A DNA stretch of 64,000 nt from Fragilariopsis cylindrus CCMP1102 (lineage: Eukaryota; Bacillariophyta; Bacillariophyceae; Bacillariales; Bacillariaceae), in the NCBI GenBank assembly GCA_900095095.1, contig FMBT01000482.1, positions 1 to 64,000 on the forward strand. The letters are read 5' to 3'. Position numbers and translations under genes: made by a program. Below, piece after piece: positions 53,674 through 63,810 of the stretch. Within the stretch, counting starts at the first letter, position 1. Each line of letters starts with the position of its first letter. The notes under the pieces were generated by a model. That model had not been told where the DNA came from and did not search any database. It was given only the letters and a program-made list of their open reading frames with translations.

Positions 53674-54843
53674 ACAAAGACAGAGGAAACAGTAGGCCGG
53701 TGCTACAGACATAGATAGTACAATACTTCACTCTTTGCAACATACTAGATCAACATAAATTGGTTGTGCCTCTAATAGGGTGCTGCACCTTTTTAGCTTT
53801 GATATGTGGCCAAGGGCCTATCCTGTCCATAAGGACAGAAAAATAGATATTTTATATGGATCTTATTGTTAATAAAACAACTATACAAACTCTATTATCT
53901 TAGAGTTACACTTTAACATGTAGTAAAGGGACAGCTTGCCTTGTTCTTAATTGTTATTTAGACAGGATCGAGTCCTACAGGCGAAGGCTTATGCACAAGG
54001 TTGACATTTTGAAAACCCAAAGCACGGGCTATTGTTAGAGTAACGTAGTGTGTTTTGGGCAAAGCTGTACTGGCAATAAGGATTGCAAATACTGGAATTC
54101 CACCTGTCCTATGCCACACTGTATATATATATTAGAGTGACATAGCTCCTATGGAATTCCGGTGTTCCAGATCATATTGCTGGTGGTACAGCTCTTCCCC
54201 AAACACATATCAGATGAATTAAAACAGCTCTTTCTTTGCAACGCACATTTACGTGGTACTTGTACTTGTACCTTCTCTTTGAACAACAGCAACAACCGAT
54301 CGATCGATTGGCCGATCTCAATGATGGACTGAATGAAAATAAACCAACGTTATCAAAATAATGTGAGGAATAATAAAGCTCATGGTCCACCCAGTGGCAT
54401 AGAGGTGCGGCTATTATCTATATAGTTGAGTCGATTCTACAAAGACACGAATGATTTTTATTTTCTTGAAAAAACACGTGCGGTAAAACATGCCCGTTGA
54501 CAATGAGTTTGAAAGTCGCTGTATCATAATGCTGAAATTATTTCTGTCAAAAAAATTGTTCTTGTTTAATGTGTGACTGACTTTAACGCGATCGGATGGT
54601 GCGCACTATTTTTTTCAAATATTCTTGTTCAACGCTCAAAAAAATCATCTACTACTAGCACATCTCATCATCCTACTACCGCAAATGTAGTATTGTAACA
54701 GAACAACAAGAAGTAACATTATTTGATGTTGAAAGACACCAAAACAAAGCACGCCGACACTCCTATCATCCCATCGTTTTAGAAGAGTTGTTTGAAAGTC
54801 ATAAGGAGCCTTCTAAAATCGAATACTAATTTAACATCTCATC
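52578..54843. other. 2.2-kb gene-poor region with degenerate repeats
   Basis: No convincing gene. It contains an AAAG microsatellite (about 53639-53673), a short perfect hairpin CTGTCCATAAGGACAG (about 53823-53838), and blocks that look like diverged copies of each other: TTATCTAGAAGAGTTAC near 52925 and TTATCTAAAAAAGTTAC near 53356; GTTCCAGATGATACTGGTGT near 53166 and GTTCCAGATCATATTGCTGG near 54164. These may be eroded transposon remains. The last few hundred bases should include the promoter of the secreted-protein gene. Confidence 0.4.
53639..53673. repeat. AAAG microsatellite
   Basis: About eight AAAG units in the intergenic region upstream of the secreted PTESP protein. Confidence 0.85.
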
Positions 54844-55959
54844 ATGATCTATGCTTATCGAACTAATTCGAGCGTATGCTTCACCTTTTTCGTTTTATTC
54901 GTGGTCAGCAGGAGTGTCGAATGCAGAGAATGGCAATCCATCGTTGATCACGATATTATTCGTAAATCCAACATCGATTCGAGTCGGTACGAGCTCAAAA
55001 TTGAATCTGATCCTTTCTTTTATCCTGAAGACAAGAGTCCAACGGACATTCCGACGGAATCGCCTCATGCTGATATTGCCCGAATTTGGACAACGGTGGG
55101 CCCAACAGAATCTCCGTCTTTTCTTCCATCGGATGGCCCCTCGTTAGGACCTACGGAATGGGACATTGAACAAAACGGTGGATGCCGAAACGGACTTAGC
55201 CTATACCAGGTTCACATGTACGATACTTGGGGGGATGGATGGGAAAAAACTAAATTAACCATATCAGGAATTAGCGATTCCAAGGCCGCTGACCTTCCCA
55301 CCAATTCAATGACGACCACAAATACTAACAGACAAGGAGGTGGTGCGGTCGTTTCTATCTCCAAGACCATTGAGTTAGGGACTTCTGATAGTACCGCAGC
55401 CCATCCAAATCCACAAAATGAAATCGATCCGTTGGGTTTGATTTTTGAAGGTGATCTCCGTCGAGGATCCCACGATTATGCCGACGTTTGTTTTCTGCCC
55501 AATCGATGTTATCAGGTGATCGTATCTGGTGGTGAATTCGTAGACGAAGTATCATGGGATATCCGTGCGAGCAACAACGATCCGTCGTCTCCTCCGTTGG
55601 AACCTATTTTGGCTGGTGGCGCTCCTTCCGCCTGTACGTTTTCCCTTCCCGACGAGTACGGTCACCATTTCTGTCCAAACACTTGCAGCGAAACAATCCC
55701 TGCTGATGCAATGATAGTCTCCCCTGAGGTCATGAATAATCTATCTCTCAACAACGACGGTATAGCCGCCGAATCCTTGACTGAAGCAGCCATTGGACAT
55801 TCATACATGATTGAGAGTGGTTCTCTCGATGGAAAGACACAGACATCTGTTCCTTTGACGGAATCAATGGTATCGAGAATGGGAGGTGTAAGTAACACTG
55901 CATCATCTATACTGAACAATTTTAAGTCTGTGGAATCTGACGAACACAGTAACAATTAA
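54844..55959 (+). CDS. Secreted cell-surface protein with PTESP motifs
   Basis: A single exon of 371 residues. The signal peptide is SSVCFTFFVLFVVSRSVEC. Residues about 65-105 carry short Pro/Thr/Ser/Glu repeats (SPTDIPTESP, VGPTESPSFLPSDGPSLGPT) of the kind found in diatom cell-wall and secreted proteins. Then come YQVHMYDTWGDGWEKTKLTI, a DxWGDGW motif common in stramenopile extracellular proteins, and DYADVCFLPNRCYQVIVSGG. Cys are mostly C-terminal (CTFS, CPNTCSE). There is no anchor or catalytic motif. A wall-associated or frustule-associated role is likely from composition. The functions of these families are largely unknown. Confidence 0.72.
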   Translation: MIYAYRTNSSVCFTFFVLFVVSRSVECREWQSIVDHDIIRKSNIDSSRYELKIESDPFFYPEDKSPTDIPTESPHADIARIWTTVGPTESPSFLPSDGPSLGPTEWDIEQNGGCRNGLSLYQVHMYDTWGDGWEKTKLTISGISDSKAADLPTNSMTTTNTNRQGGGAVVSISKTIELGTSDSTAAHPNPQNEIDPLGLIFEGDLRRGSHDYADVCFLPNRCYQVIVSGGEFVDEVSWDIRASNNDPSSPPLEPILAGGAPSACTFSLPDEYGHHFCPNTCSETIPADAMIVSPEVMNNLSLNNDGIAAESLTEAAIGHSYMIESGSLDGKTQTSVPLTESMVSRMGGVSNTASSILNNFKSVESDEHSNN

Positions 55960-56470
55960 GATATACCCATAATCCACCAAAGGTGTTCATCATAATCACA
56001 TTTTAAAAATGGACGATAATAAAGACAGTAATCATATTATACTGTTATCTAACTCTAGTAATTAGCTCATTCGATATTTAAGATTCTTTATTTATACAAA
56101 GTTCCTATTAATTTGTAGAATCTTTTATTGCTTTGCTTTTGGTTTTCCTGTTGTGCAACAATCATGTAATTCAATACATAGATTTAATACAAAGACTAAT
56201 CAAATATTGTCCAAGTACAACTTTGCTATGCGATGTTGTGTATATTGTAATGTTCTCTGATGTGAATAGTATATAATTTCTCTCGACTGCTTGTACCTAA
56301 ATTTGTACTATGAGCACACAAAGCAATGATATACTTCGATAAAACGATCCTGTGCAATGAACACAGAAGAGAATAAGGTACATGATAACAAGACTATTTC
56401 GGCTTCTATTATTTTCTAATATTTATATTAAAAAGATTAAGGTACTAGCATTAAATATCTCTTATTGTCG
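55960..56470. other. Convergent 3' region
   Basis: 511 bases between the stops of the secreted protein and the antiporter. AT-rich; nothing recognised apart from AATAAA-like signals. Confidence 0.4.
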
Positions 56471-58048
56471 TTATACCCTTTTTTTACGGGCAAACTTGCC
56501 TTTTTTATCATTAGTAGCTGGACGTGCATCTAGAGCATCCGCCATCTTTGCTCCAAAGTCATCTAAAAACGGAGTGAGACCCATAGTTAGACTTACGCAG
56601 GTGAGCATCAGTTTGGTAAGATCGTCGGTCAAAATACCACAGCTACGAGCGAGCCGGAAAGCCACGAATGCGAATTCACCACCCTGGCTAAGAATTAGTC
56701 CCACTCGAAGAGCCGTTCCCTTGCTTAATCCAAATAGCAGACTCAATACAGAGGCTATAACTGCCTTGAGAGAGGCAATTCCAAGTACAATTGCTGCTAC
56801 CAGTCCCGGCTTGGAGCGAATCAATTGCAAATCAATCTCGAATCCGACTGAGAAAAAGAAAAGTCCTACAAGAATGCCTCGGAAGGGAGCAATCTCTTTT
56901 TCGATATGATGTCGGTGATCTGTTTCAGACAACAAAATACCGGCCAGGAACGCTCCAAGTGTATTGGATAGACCGAGTCCTTCGGTTAAGAACGACATGC
57001 CCAAAACCGTCGAAAGGATGGCACCTACAAATGCTTCTTGGCTCTTAGTTTTAGCCACGGCATTGAAAAAAGGTTTCAATAGAAACTTTCCTGCCATGAA
57101 AATTGTGGTCAATGCGATAACAGCCTTGATTCCTGCCGATCCCAAAGCAGCAGCTAAGCCACCACCACCACCGGCTAGGATAGGTGTAACGACCAAAAGC
57201 GGTACGACGGCAAGATCTTGCAGGAGCAAAACGCCAAAGGATGATCTACCAAAGGTTGTGCTCATTTGATCCTTATCCTTGAGGAGCTGCAAGACAAAGG
57301 CGGAACTAGAAAGAGCCAAGCCACCACCTATAACAATTTGTGCCGCCATCGAAAGTCCACACATATTGCCGATGAATGCAATAATGGCTGCTGTCACGAG
57401 AAACTGCGATCCACCTAATCCAAACACGTCTCTTCTCATACTCATGAGTGTTTTAAAGTCCAAATGGATGCCCATCTCGAAAAGAAAAAATACAATACCC
57501 ATATCAGCCATCATTTCCGTTGTGTGAATGTCTTTTATTAAATTATAACCGTTGGGTCCGAATAATAGACCTAAGATTAGATAACCGAGGATTGGGGAGG
57601 TTCCTATCATTCGACAAAGAGGAGTATTCAATGCGGTCGTGAATAAAAGCAATAACGTGTCCGCCTTGGGTCCTTTCATGTATGAAGTCAGACCCTTTAA
57701 TGCAGATACGACCATGAATAGCGCTCCTCCACTGAGCTTGTCGTCGCCGCCTTCCACAATAGACGAAGCAAAACCAGTATGTTCGGCAGATTCACTACTA
57801 CCACCACGTGGGACTTCTATCCAAGACGAATTCTTTTTCGCAAGGAATGCTATTTTCTTATCATTAACATTCTGCTGTTGCTGTTTCTTTATCATGGAAG
57901 CTGCAGAAACAAATCGGACATGCTCGCCGCTACTAAAACTACGTGATGCGTAACACGGTCGAGAAATGACGACGAGCAACAGAAAGATCGCAAATAACGA
58001 GATGGCTTTCGATGAGGAACGAAAGCCCCCCTTCTTAATCATAATCAT
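56471..58048 (-). CDS. KEA/KefB-type cation/proton antiporter (CPA2), likely plastid
   Basis: A single exon of 525 residues. A hydrophobic leader (ISLFAIFLLLVVISRPCYAS) is followed by a Ser-rich basic stretch and then about 12 membrane segments of the Na+/H+ exchanger fold: PILGYLILGLLFGPNGYNLI, GIVFFLFEMGIHLDFKTLM, GGGLALSSSAFVLQLLKDKD, SFGVLLLQDLAVVPLLVVTP, GAFLAGILLSETDHRHHIE, GLFFFSVGFEIDLQLI and LILSQGGEFAFVAFRLA. The QD pair in LLLQDLAVVP and the conserved SxxGF/GGEFAF segments are typical of K+/H+ KefB/KEA proteins. The leader suggests import into the complex plastid, where KEA proteins sit in the envelope or thylakoid. The C-terminal NAD-binding RCK domain of KEA/KefC is absent; the frame ends in a basic tail, so regulation must differ. 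Confidence 0.87.
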   Translation of the reverse strand: MIMIKKGGFRSSSKAISLFAIFLLLVVISRPCYASRSFSSGEHVRFVSAASMIKKQQQQNVNDKKIAFLAKKNSSWIEVPRGGSSESAEHTGFASSIVEGGDDKLSGGALFMVVSALKGLTSYMKGPKADTLLLLFTTALNTPLCRMIGTSPILGYLILGLLFGPNGYNLIKDIHTTEMMADMGIVFFLFEMGIHLDFKTLMSMRRDVFGLGGSQFLVTAAIIAFIGNMCGLSMAAQIVIGGGLALSSSAFVLQLLKDKDQMSTTFGRSSFGVLLLQDLAVVPLLVVTPILAGGGGGLAAALGSAGIKAVIALTTIFMAGKFLLKPFFNAVAKTKSQEAFVGAILSTVLGMSFLTEGLGLSNTLGAFLAGILLSETDHRHHIEKEIAPFRGILVGLFFFSVGFEIDLQLIRSKPGLVAAIVLGIASLKAVIASVLSLLFGLSKGTALRVGLILSQGGEFAFVAFRLARSCGILTDDLTKLMLTCVSLTMGLTPFLDDFGAKMADALDARPATNDKKGKFARKKRV

Positions 58049-58510
58049 CTTAATTTTTTGGTTTTGTCTTAAAACTTATGCAATACTGTAAGTACCGTAT
58101 CTCAGTATCCTCTCTTTTTCCTCTCGGCTACGATTATTAGTTAGACGTTTATGTCCTTATTGATATGAAGATTGATGTGTCATGTGTCAATAGATATATT
58201 GGACCCCTATACTTGATACTTGTAATACATTAGATTTGAAGATTCCTCCAAGATATAAAGTTACGTCATCGGCGCTCTTGCGCGCGCAAGTTTTGGAAGT
58301 AGCGCGAGCAAAATTTTACGGGAAAATAAAGGTTTTTTGTCATTTTAGCTTTCTACAACCACCACTCAAAAGTTGTTACGGATCTACCGACAAAACAACA
58401 GCGCAAACAAATCGCAAATCACGCCCTGACAAAACAAAATACCCCACCACACACACACAAACACAGACTAAAAATAATAATAATAATATATATATATATA
58501 TACATATACC
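58049..58510. promoter_or_regulatory. Divergent upstream region, antiporter and zinc protein
   Basis: 462 bases between divergent ATGs. It contains a CGGCGCTCTTGCGCGCGCAAG stretch near 58270-58290, unusually GC-rich for this AT-rich window, and an AATAATAATATATATATATATA run immediately before the zinc-protein ATG. Confidence 0.4.
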
Positions 58511-58906
58511 ATGCCAGAGTCAAATAAGGGAGCAAATGCTCGTCGATTGAAAGCTAACCGTGCCGCTGGAGTTGGAGACGAAACAGGAAGGTTACCATCT
58601 CGTGTTAAAACTGAAGCAATCATGATTTGTTGTGAAATTTGCAAATCTGAATTGAAGGTCACTAAGACCAATACTGAACTCAAATTACACGCAGAAGGAA
58701 AGCATGGAAAGACTCTCGAAGAATGTTTTGTTGGTGCTGAAGGACATGCGAAAGAAATTAATGCAAGGTTGGAAGCAGGGAAAAAGGGAACAGGAGGAAA
58801 GAGTAGTGGCGGTGGTTTGACCAAGGCCGAACAGAAGAAGAAGAACGCTGACGGTGCATTCGATATGTTATCGGCTGGTCTTGCTGGAAAAAAGAAGAAA
58901 AAATGA
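58511..58906 (+). CDS. Small zinc-binding protein, At2g23090/ZNF706-like
   Basis: A single exon of 131 residues. Residues about 37-80 show the At2g23090/ZNF706 zinc-binding pattern: IMICCEICKSELKVTKTNTE then LKLHAEGKHGKTLEECF. The pattern is C-x2-C plus H-x4-H, with a final ECF. The N-terminus is basic and helical (NARRLKANRAAG), as in the SERF/4F5-like family partners. The C-terminus is Lys/Gly-rich and extended compared with the plant and animal proteins (about 75 residues). Cellular function is not well defined for the family; ZNF706 has been linked to translation and differentiation. The clean short frame and family match make the gene secure. Confidence 0.78.
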   Translation: MPESNKGANARRLKANRAAGVGDETGRLPSRVKTEAIMICCEICKSELKVTKTNTELKLHAEGKHGKTLEECFVGAEGHAKEINARLEAGKKGTGGKSSGGGLTKAEQKKKNADGAFDMLSAGLAGKKKKK

Positions 58907-59437
58907 ACAATTCACCTTTCCCTCACTTCATTTGTGTATTAAATACTATCTTTGGCTCCGTGCTCTGCTACTGCTACGATTACAACCATGGATCCTCCTA
59001 CTACTACTACCGACAATAATGCATGTACAACTATCTTGGCACATCGTATTGGATTTGGGACTATTATTGCGTATTTTATTATCTTTCTATGTCTTGGAGA
59101 ATTATGAAGTTTTTTAGGCCGTCAACGGAGTCACATGATATCTTTTTGTTTTCTTGTGAAGCAAAAGGAATTTTTCAAACTTCGAATACTCGGCATCGAA
59201 TATAACATAGAAATCCATACATGTAACTTAGCGATATTATTATCATTATTATCATTTACTTACATATCTATAGTGCAGTAAAAACGAAGCAGCGTTGTTT
59301 GGAGTTGTCGTCGCCGATTTCTGTGTCAAGGACTTAAACTACTATTAGATTAACCTCTTACTATTGCTACAGGCTGGACGAAAATTATACTCTACACCAG
59401 GTGCTTAACTGAGCAATCAACAATTGATATAACGTAA
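58907..59437. other. Convergent 3' region
   Basis: 531 bases between the stops of the zinc protein and the hydrolase. It has ATT/ATC repeats near 59235-59255. No gene was seen. Confidence 0.4.
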
Positions 59438-61408
59438 TTACATGAAGGAAGTGACAAATCTATCTACCCAACCCAGTTTAATTTCTTCCCTGTCGTACTC
59501 AAAGATACTATGTTCACCCCATTCTTCCCGAAAGGTTTTGTGATGCATTTGCTGTTGTCGTGCAGTTGTTGATACCGTCGTTCCGATCAAAGACAATTGC
59601 TCTTTGCTGCGATCTTTGGCTCCTACCCATGATTTCACGAGATGCCCCACCGCTTGTGGAGCTTCGTGGTTGGGACAATGTCCTGCATTTGAAATTTCAA
59701 TGTACCGATGAACCGCAGATAAATCTTTCCTTCTTCCTTCCAAGGCTTTCAACATATTCTTGGCAAAGGCCGGTTTACACCATGGATCATCCTGACCGTA
59801 AATAAGGAAAACATCACAGGAAACCTGGGAAAGGCAGTCTTGGAAATTTCCCTTTCTACCATCGTCATACGAATTCAAGGGTGGAGACCACATAATAGAT
59901 GCAAAAGCTGCATGGCCACCGTTTCCAAGAGTGCAGTTACGAATTTGATGCATCTGATTTTTATAATATATATGTATATATATTTATACATACATATTAT
60001 ATAATTCAGAACAATCAATCAGAAAAGATAAAGGGTTAGTTCGATCGACCATCCACCATTTAATCTACGATCCGAATAACAAGACAGTCACAGACAAAAT
60101 GCACAAAGTGTGTATTGAATTTGCGGACACGGACATACCAGTTCTTGAGTCAACGCTTCTTTTCTTGAGTAGGTTGCTACCAAGAATTGTTCAACGGTTT
60201 TCAAATCTCTTATCCGATCGAAAAGATACCGTCCAACGGCCTTTGGTATGACTTTTGGGCACAAGAAACGAAACCAAAATTAAAGAGCATTCATATAAGA
60301 AAGAATACGACAGAATTAGAGCAGAATTCTTCGCTTATAGTGGTACTATCGAACTATGCGTCAAGTAAGAAATTCGACTGAATTAAGTAGACAGGTAGTA
60401 ATCGAAATCAGTACTCACCAGGAGCGGGCAAATGACCATTCCAGCCTGGCAGTTTGGACCCCCAGACCTTTGGAATAAAGGGAAAAAATACGGTAAGATC
60501 AAATGTCAGAGCAGAATCAAGTGATGTGGACATATTAAAAAAGGTAAAAGATACTTCCGTAGAAAGCAGCAGTAATAGAAAAAATTAACAGGGTAAGCAC
60601 AAAAATCTTACAGGTGTTGGATTCAACAAACAAATACTAGAAATTAAATCTGGTCGACGGCGGGCGATATGTGCTGCGATATGACCTCCCACAGAATTTC
60701 CTACGAGATGAACCTTTCTTTTACTCGTAGTAGTTTTTATTTCTTTGTCGTCGATTTTATTTTGATGTCCCTTTTCCTCCTCCTCGACGAGAATAACTTG
60801 TTCGATGAAATCAATAATCTGCTCGACCCACCTAATATACATCGCAGATAAGAATATGAAACAGAAGAAGAAAATAGTCGACAATTTTTAGATGAGATCA
60901 TGCAATACAATCAAAGACAATTAACACTCATATGTTTATATAATAAGAGGTCTTACGTGTCGGCGGAGTATTGAAGATCTTTTTCGCTATCTCCGAATCC
61001 ATCTTTACAATCTACCGGCCAACTTCTACCCTGACCCAAGTAATCAATACAATATATAGTTTGGTGGTGATTACAAACATCGCCACCGTCGACAGCAACG
61101 CTATCGTCGTCGTTTTGTTGTCTCAGTAGATGAGGAATTAAACGGTGTTGATGAAAACTTCCCACACCGAATCCATTTAATAATAGGATTGGTTCATTCG
61201 TAATATCTGTACCGTTATCATTATTGTAGTCTCTGTTATTGTCAGTAGCGAAAGCAACCTCGTAACCTATGTCGTACCGAGATTTGTATTCCCATATCTT
61301 CGGTTGGATGACGTATGAATCACATCCGCCGTAACCGAAAACGATAGAGGAAATAACAAAGACCGCAAACAGTTGGAAATCGATGCTATTACTACGTAAG
61401 TACGCCAT
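59438..61408 (-). CDS. Alpha/beta hydrolase, plastid-pheophytinase-like (5 exons)
   Basis: The exons are 61408-60957, 60831-60612, 60467-60419, 60251-60139 and 59953-59438, all in frame, giving about 449 residues. A signal peptide (LFAVFVISSIVFGYGGCDS) may begin an import presequence. The fold is clear: oxyanion region PILLLNGFGVGSFHQHRLIP, IYCIDYLGQGRSWP, nucleophile Ser in VHLVGNSVGGHIAAHIA, LLNPTPVWGSKLPGWNGHLP, acidic residue in FLIYGQDDPWCKPAFA and His in NAGHCPNHEAPQAVG. The arrangement resembles plant pheophytinase and related plastid hydrolases that act on hydrophobic esters. The substrate is an inference. An acidic/Lys insert (EEEEKGHQNKIDDKEIKTTT) before the nucleophile is unusual. 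The 49-base exon 3 is easily missed by gene finders. Confidence 0.83.
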
Positions 61409-63145
61409 TATAAGTTGCGTTTTCTATATAATCTAGTGCTCCTGCTGCTGTGCTTTTTCTAACTTTTAATTGATGGGAAGTAGCATCTCATTGTTACTTT
61501 ATTCGATTTATGATGTTTAGTTTTTCGTTTTTCGTTCCGATAGATTTTTTTGAAACCCCTCAATCAATCAAGCAATCAATCAAGAGGATACAATTAAGAG
61601 GTTGTTTAGTTCGGGGGTGGTATTGATAATGGGGGTCGAAGAGAGATGACAAGTATGCGGCAAAGTACCTTGTATTTTTGTTGTTATTGTTATTGCAGCC
61701 ATCACAAAAGAAAAGCATACTATACACAGATTAATTTAGTCACTGTACAATAGGAAGTTTCCTTGTGATGTCACGGAAAAGTATGTCAAGCAATTTACAG
61801 AAAATGAGATAGTGCATCCATGTGCATATCAACACGAGGTGGTAATAGATTATGTATTGCTGCAAATACATAGAATTGAGAATGGGTGGCTCCAGAAAGT
61901 GCAGCAGGCCCTTGTGCTTCCTGGAAGATTTCTACTTCATGAATATTGCACCCATTTTGAGACATTCGGGCATACTGGTACTACATTTATTCCTGATATA
62001 TCTGATGTACTCACTGGAGATTACGAAGAAGAAATAAAGTCTTCCACCAACCATCCAGTATATAGTGATGATGATTGATCTCATGACATTGATAATATAC
62101 GTCCATCCAGATAGATTATTGCAAACCATAGGCACTATCTCTATACCAATCAAGCAAAGATATGAGGCAACCCTACAAGAAATTGCCTGTCTGTAGTATT
62201 GTGTTGCTGGATATAACAGATTGTCAGATTTTATTTTGTTATTTTGTACTATAAGCTTGTTGCACATTTCTACAGGCAAAATCACTTGTATAGAGCAGAG
62301 GTGCTTGCGACTTATTTCTCACTAACCCCCCCCCCCCCCCCCCTTTTTTTTGTGTGTGATTTAGTCATAGCAATAGTAATTCAATAGTGCACTGAAAGTA
62401 GTACGCATGCATTTGTATTGTGATTATTGAACAACGGGCCACCATGCATGCTAGAATAGGATGAATTCTGGTTGTGTAATAGAGTAAATTTTGGTGTAGG
62501 AATAGAAGAAAATTAGTAAGATAGAAAGAAAAAACCTCTCATCATGCATATGATTCTGTGGCAAAGATTCTATCCACAAGACAACCCCTGAACCAGGCAC
62601 AAACTGAGTGGTAGAAATTATGTACAGACCAACAGTAGTAACAAGGTAGGCATTCAATTAAACCTCTCCATGGTCCATAATTCACTGCTATTATTGAATT
62701 CAACATGTGCCCCCCCCCCCTCTCCCCTCCCTCTTACTCATACTACCCCACCTAGCCTTGTAATAAATATACTCTCCATCTCAAGAGAGTCTTGTCTTCT
62801 CTTTCTTCTGTTGTGCATTGTGTGTCATGTCATGTCGAGTGGATGAATAATAATAATTAGTACCTTTTTGTCAAGAAATCAATGCAGTATATTATGACTG
62901 GTAATAGTGCAGAAGAGGTGTGAGATGGGATGAGAGATACAAATTGTCTATATTGAACAAGTAGTGATTTGACGTCCTATTGTCTGTTGTCAGTTGTGGG
63001 TGCGGTGGGACAAGAAGATAGATAATCATATTATTATGATATATATAACTTATAATTTAAAAGCTGCCGCTTTGCTCCTCTATATCTTAGAAAGATATAA
63101 AGTCAACAGTCGGCCCGCCGATTATTCTACATTATGGTGTTGTCC
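61409..63145. other. Gene-poor region with poly-C runs
   Basis: No secure gene. It contains two C runs (about 62325-62343, next to a T run, and about 62709-62718) and the possible coding fragment listed at 61737-62078. The first few hundred bases would be the hydrolase promoter. Confidence 0.4.
61737..62078 (+). pseudogene. Possible decayed coding fragment, unknown family
   Basis: An open frame of about 113 codons, after a stop at 61734 and up to the stop at 62076, without a useful ATG near its start. It reads like protein rather than noise: CDVTEKYVKQFTENEIVHPC, QHEVVIDYVLLQIHRIENGW, PGRFLLHEYCTHFETFGHTG, TTFIPDISDVLTGDYEEEI. Composition is even and lacks the low complexity of neighbours. 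I do not recognise the family. The absence of a start and the neighbouring poly-C suggest a broken gene or transposon piece. Confidence 0.3.
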
Positions 63146-63810
63146 TTAGATTGGATCATCTCCAAATCTATCGTCGATTTTCTGCTTCTCTATTTCTGTT
63201 TCTGTCTTTGATCTACTAGTTGATCTTTTCTTTCCTAGTTTGGTGTACATTTTTGATATCATGTGGTTCATTTTATACTTCTTTTTCTTTGCCTGTATTA
63301 CTCTACTTGATGATCGTTTCTTTCTTAGGCGTTTGAATACATTTGTCAGTGGGTTGTGCCGTTGAAGTATTTCTTTGTTTTCAATCGTTGTGGTAATTTC
63401 CTTGACACAGTTGTTTTTGCTGGTTTGTTTTTCGTATAGTGCCTCCATATTGGTTTGCTGTTTTCCTTTGCTAGTTCTTTTACTCTCTTCATGCTATGAT
63501 CTATCACTCGCCTCCATCTGTTTAACCACTTTTTCAATTGTTGATTTGTATCATCTAATCTTGTTTTTAGTGGTTCGTTGAATATCTTCAATTCATCTTC
63601 TGGCAGTACCATTTCTTTCAGTGTATATAGATGGGTGATTTTCTTGGTGAGTGAATCATATTCTGCCACTATTCTACCTCCCAGTACAGGTGTGTTGCGA
63701 TCAATGCATCTGTCGGTTATATTATTATGATAGAAATGACCACACAACAAAAAATTATGTTGAACTTTCCAAGAAAAGACCCAACATGTATGTGCTCGAA
63801 GTTTGCGCAC
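63146..63810 (-). pseudogene. Basic coiled protein fragment, probably frameshifted
   Basis: Two overlapping minus-strand frames, 63810-63346 and 63448-63146, look like one coding region with a frame change near 63430. The first carries GGRIVAEYDSLTKKITHLYT, EDELKIFNEPLKTRLDDTNQ, QLKKWLNRWRRVIDHSMKRV and KELAKENSKPIWRHYTKNK. The second continues with a Lys/Arg-rich tail (FKRLRKKRSSSRVIQAKKKK and KLGKKRSTSRSKTETEIEKQ, a loose internal repeat). The style is that of a mobile-element or nucleic-acid-binding protein, but I cannot name a family. The upstream part may extend beyond the window. An intron instead of a frameshift is possible. Confidence 0.35.

Noticed and set aside
53823-53838. Perfect hairpin CTGTCCATAAGGACAG as a possible terminator or small RNA
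   Set aside because: A 6-bp stem is expected by chance in this much sequence, and eukaryotic genes do not use such terminators.
62451-62657. Minus-strand 68-codon frame
   Set aside because: Short, hydrophobic and AT-driven; no conserved pattern and next to poly-C sequence.
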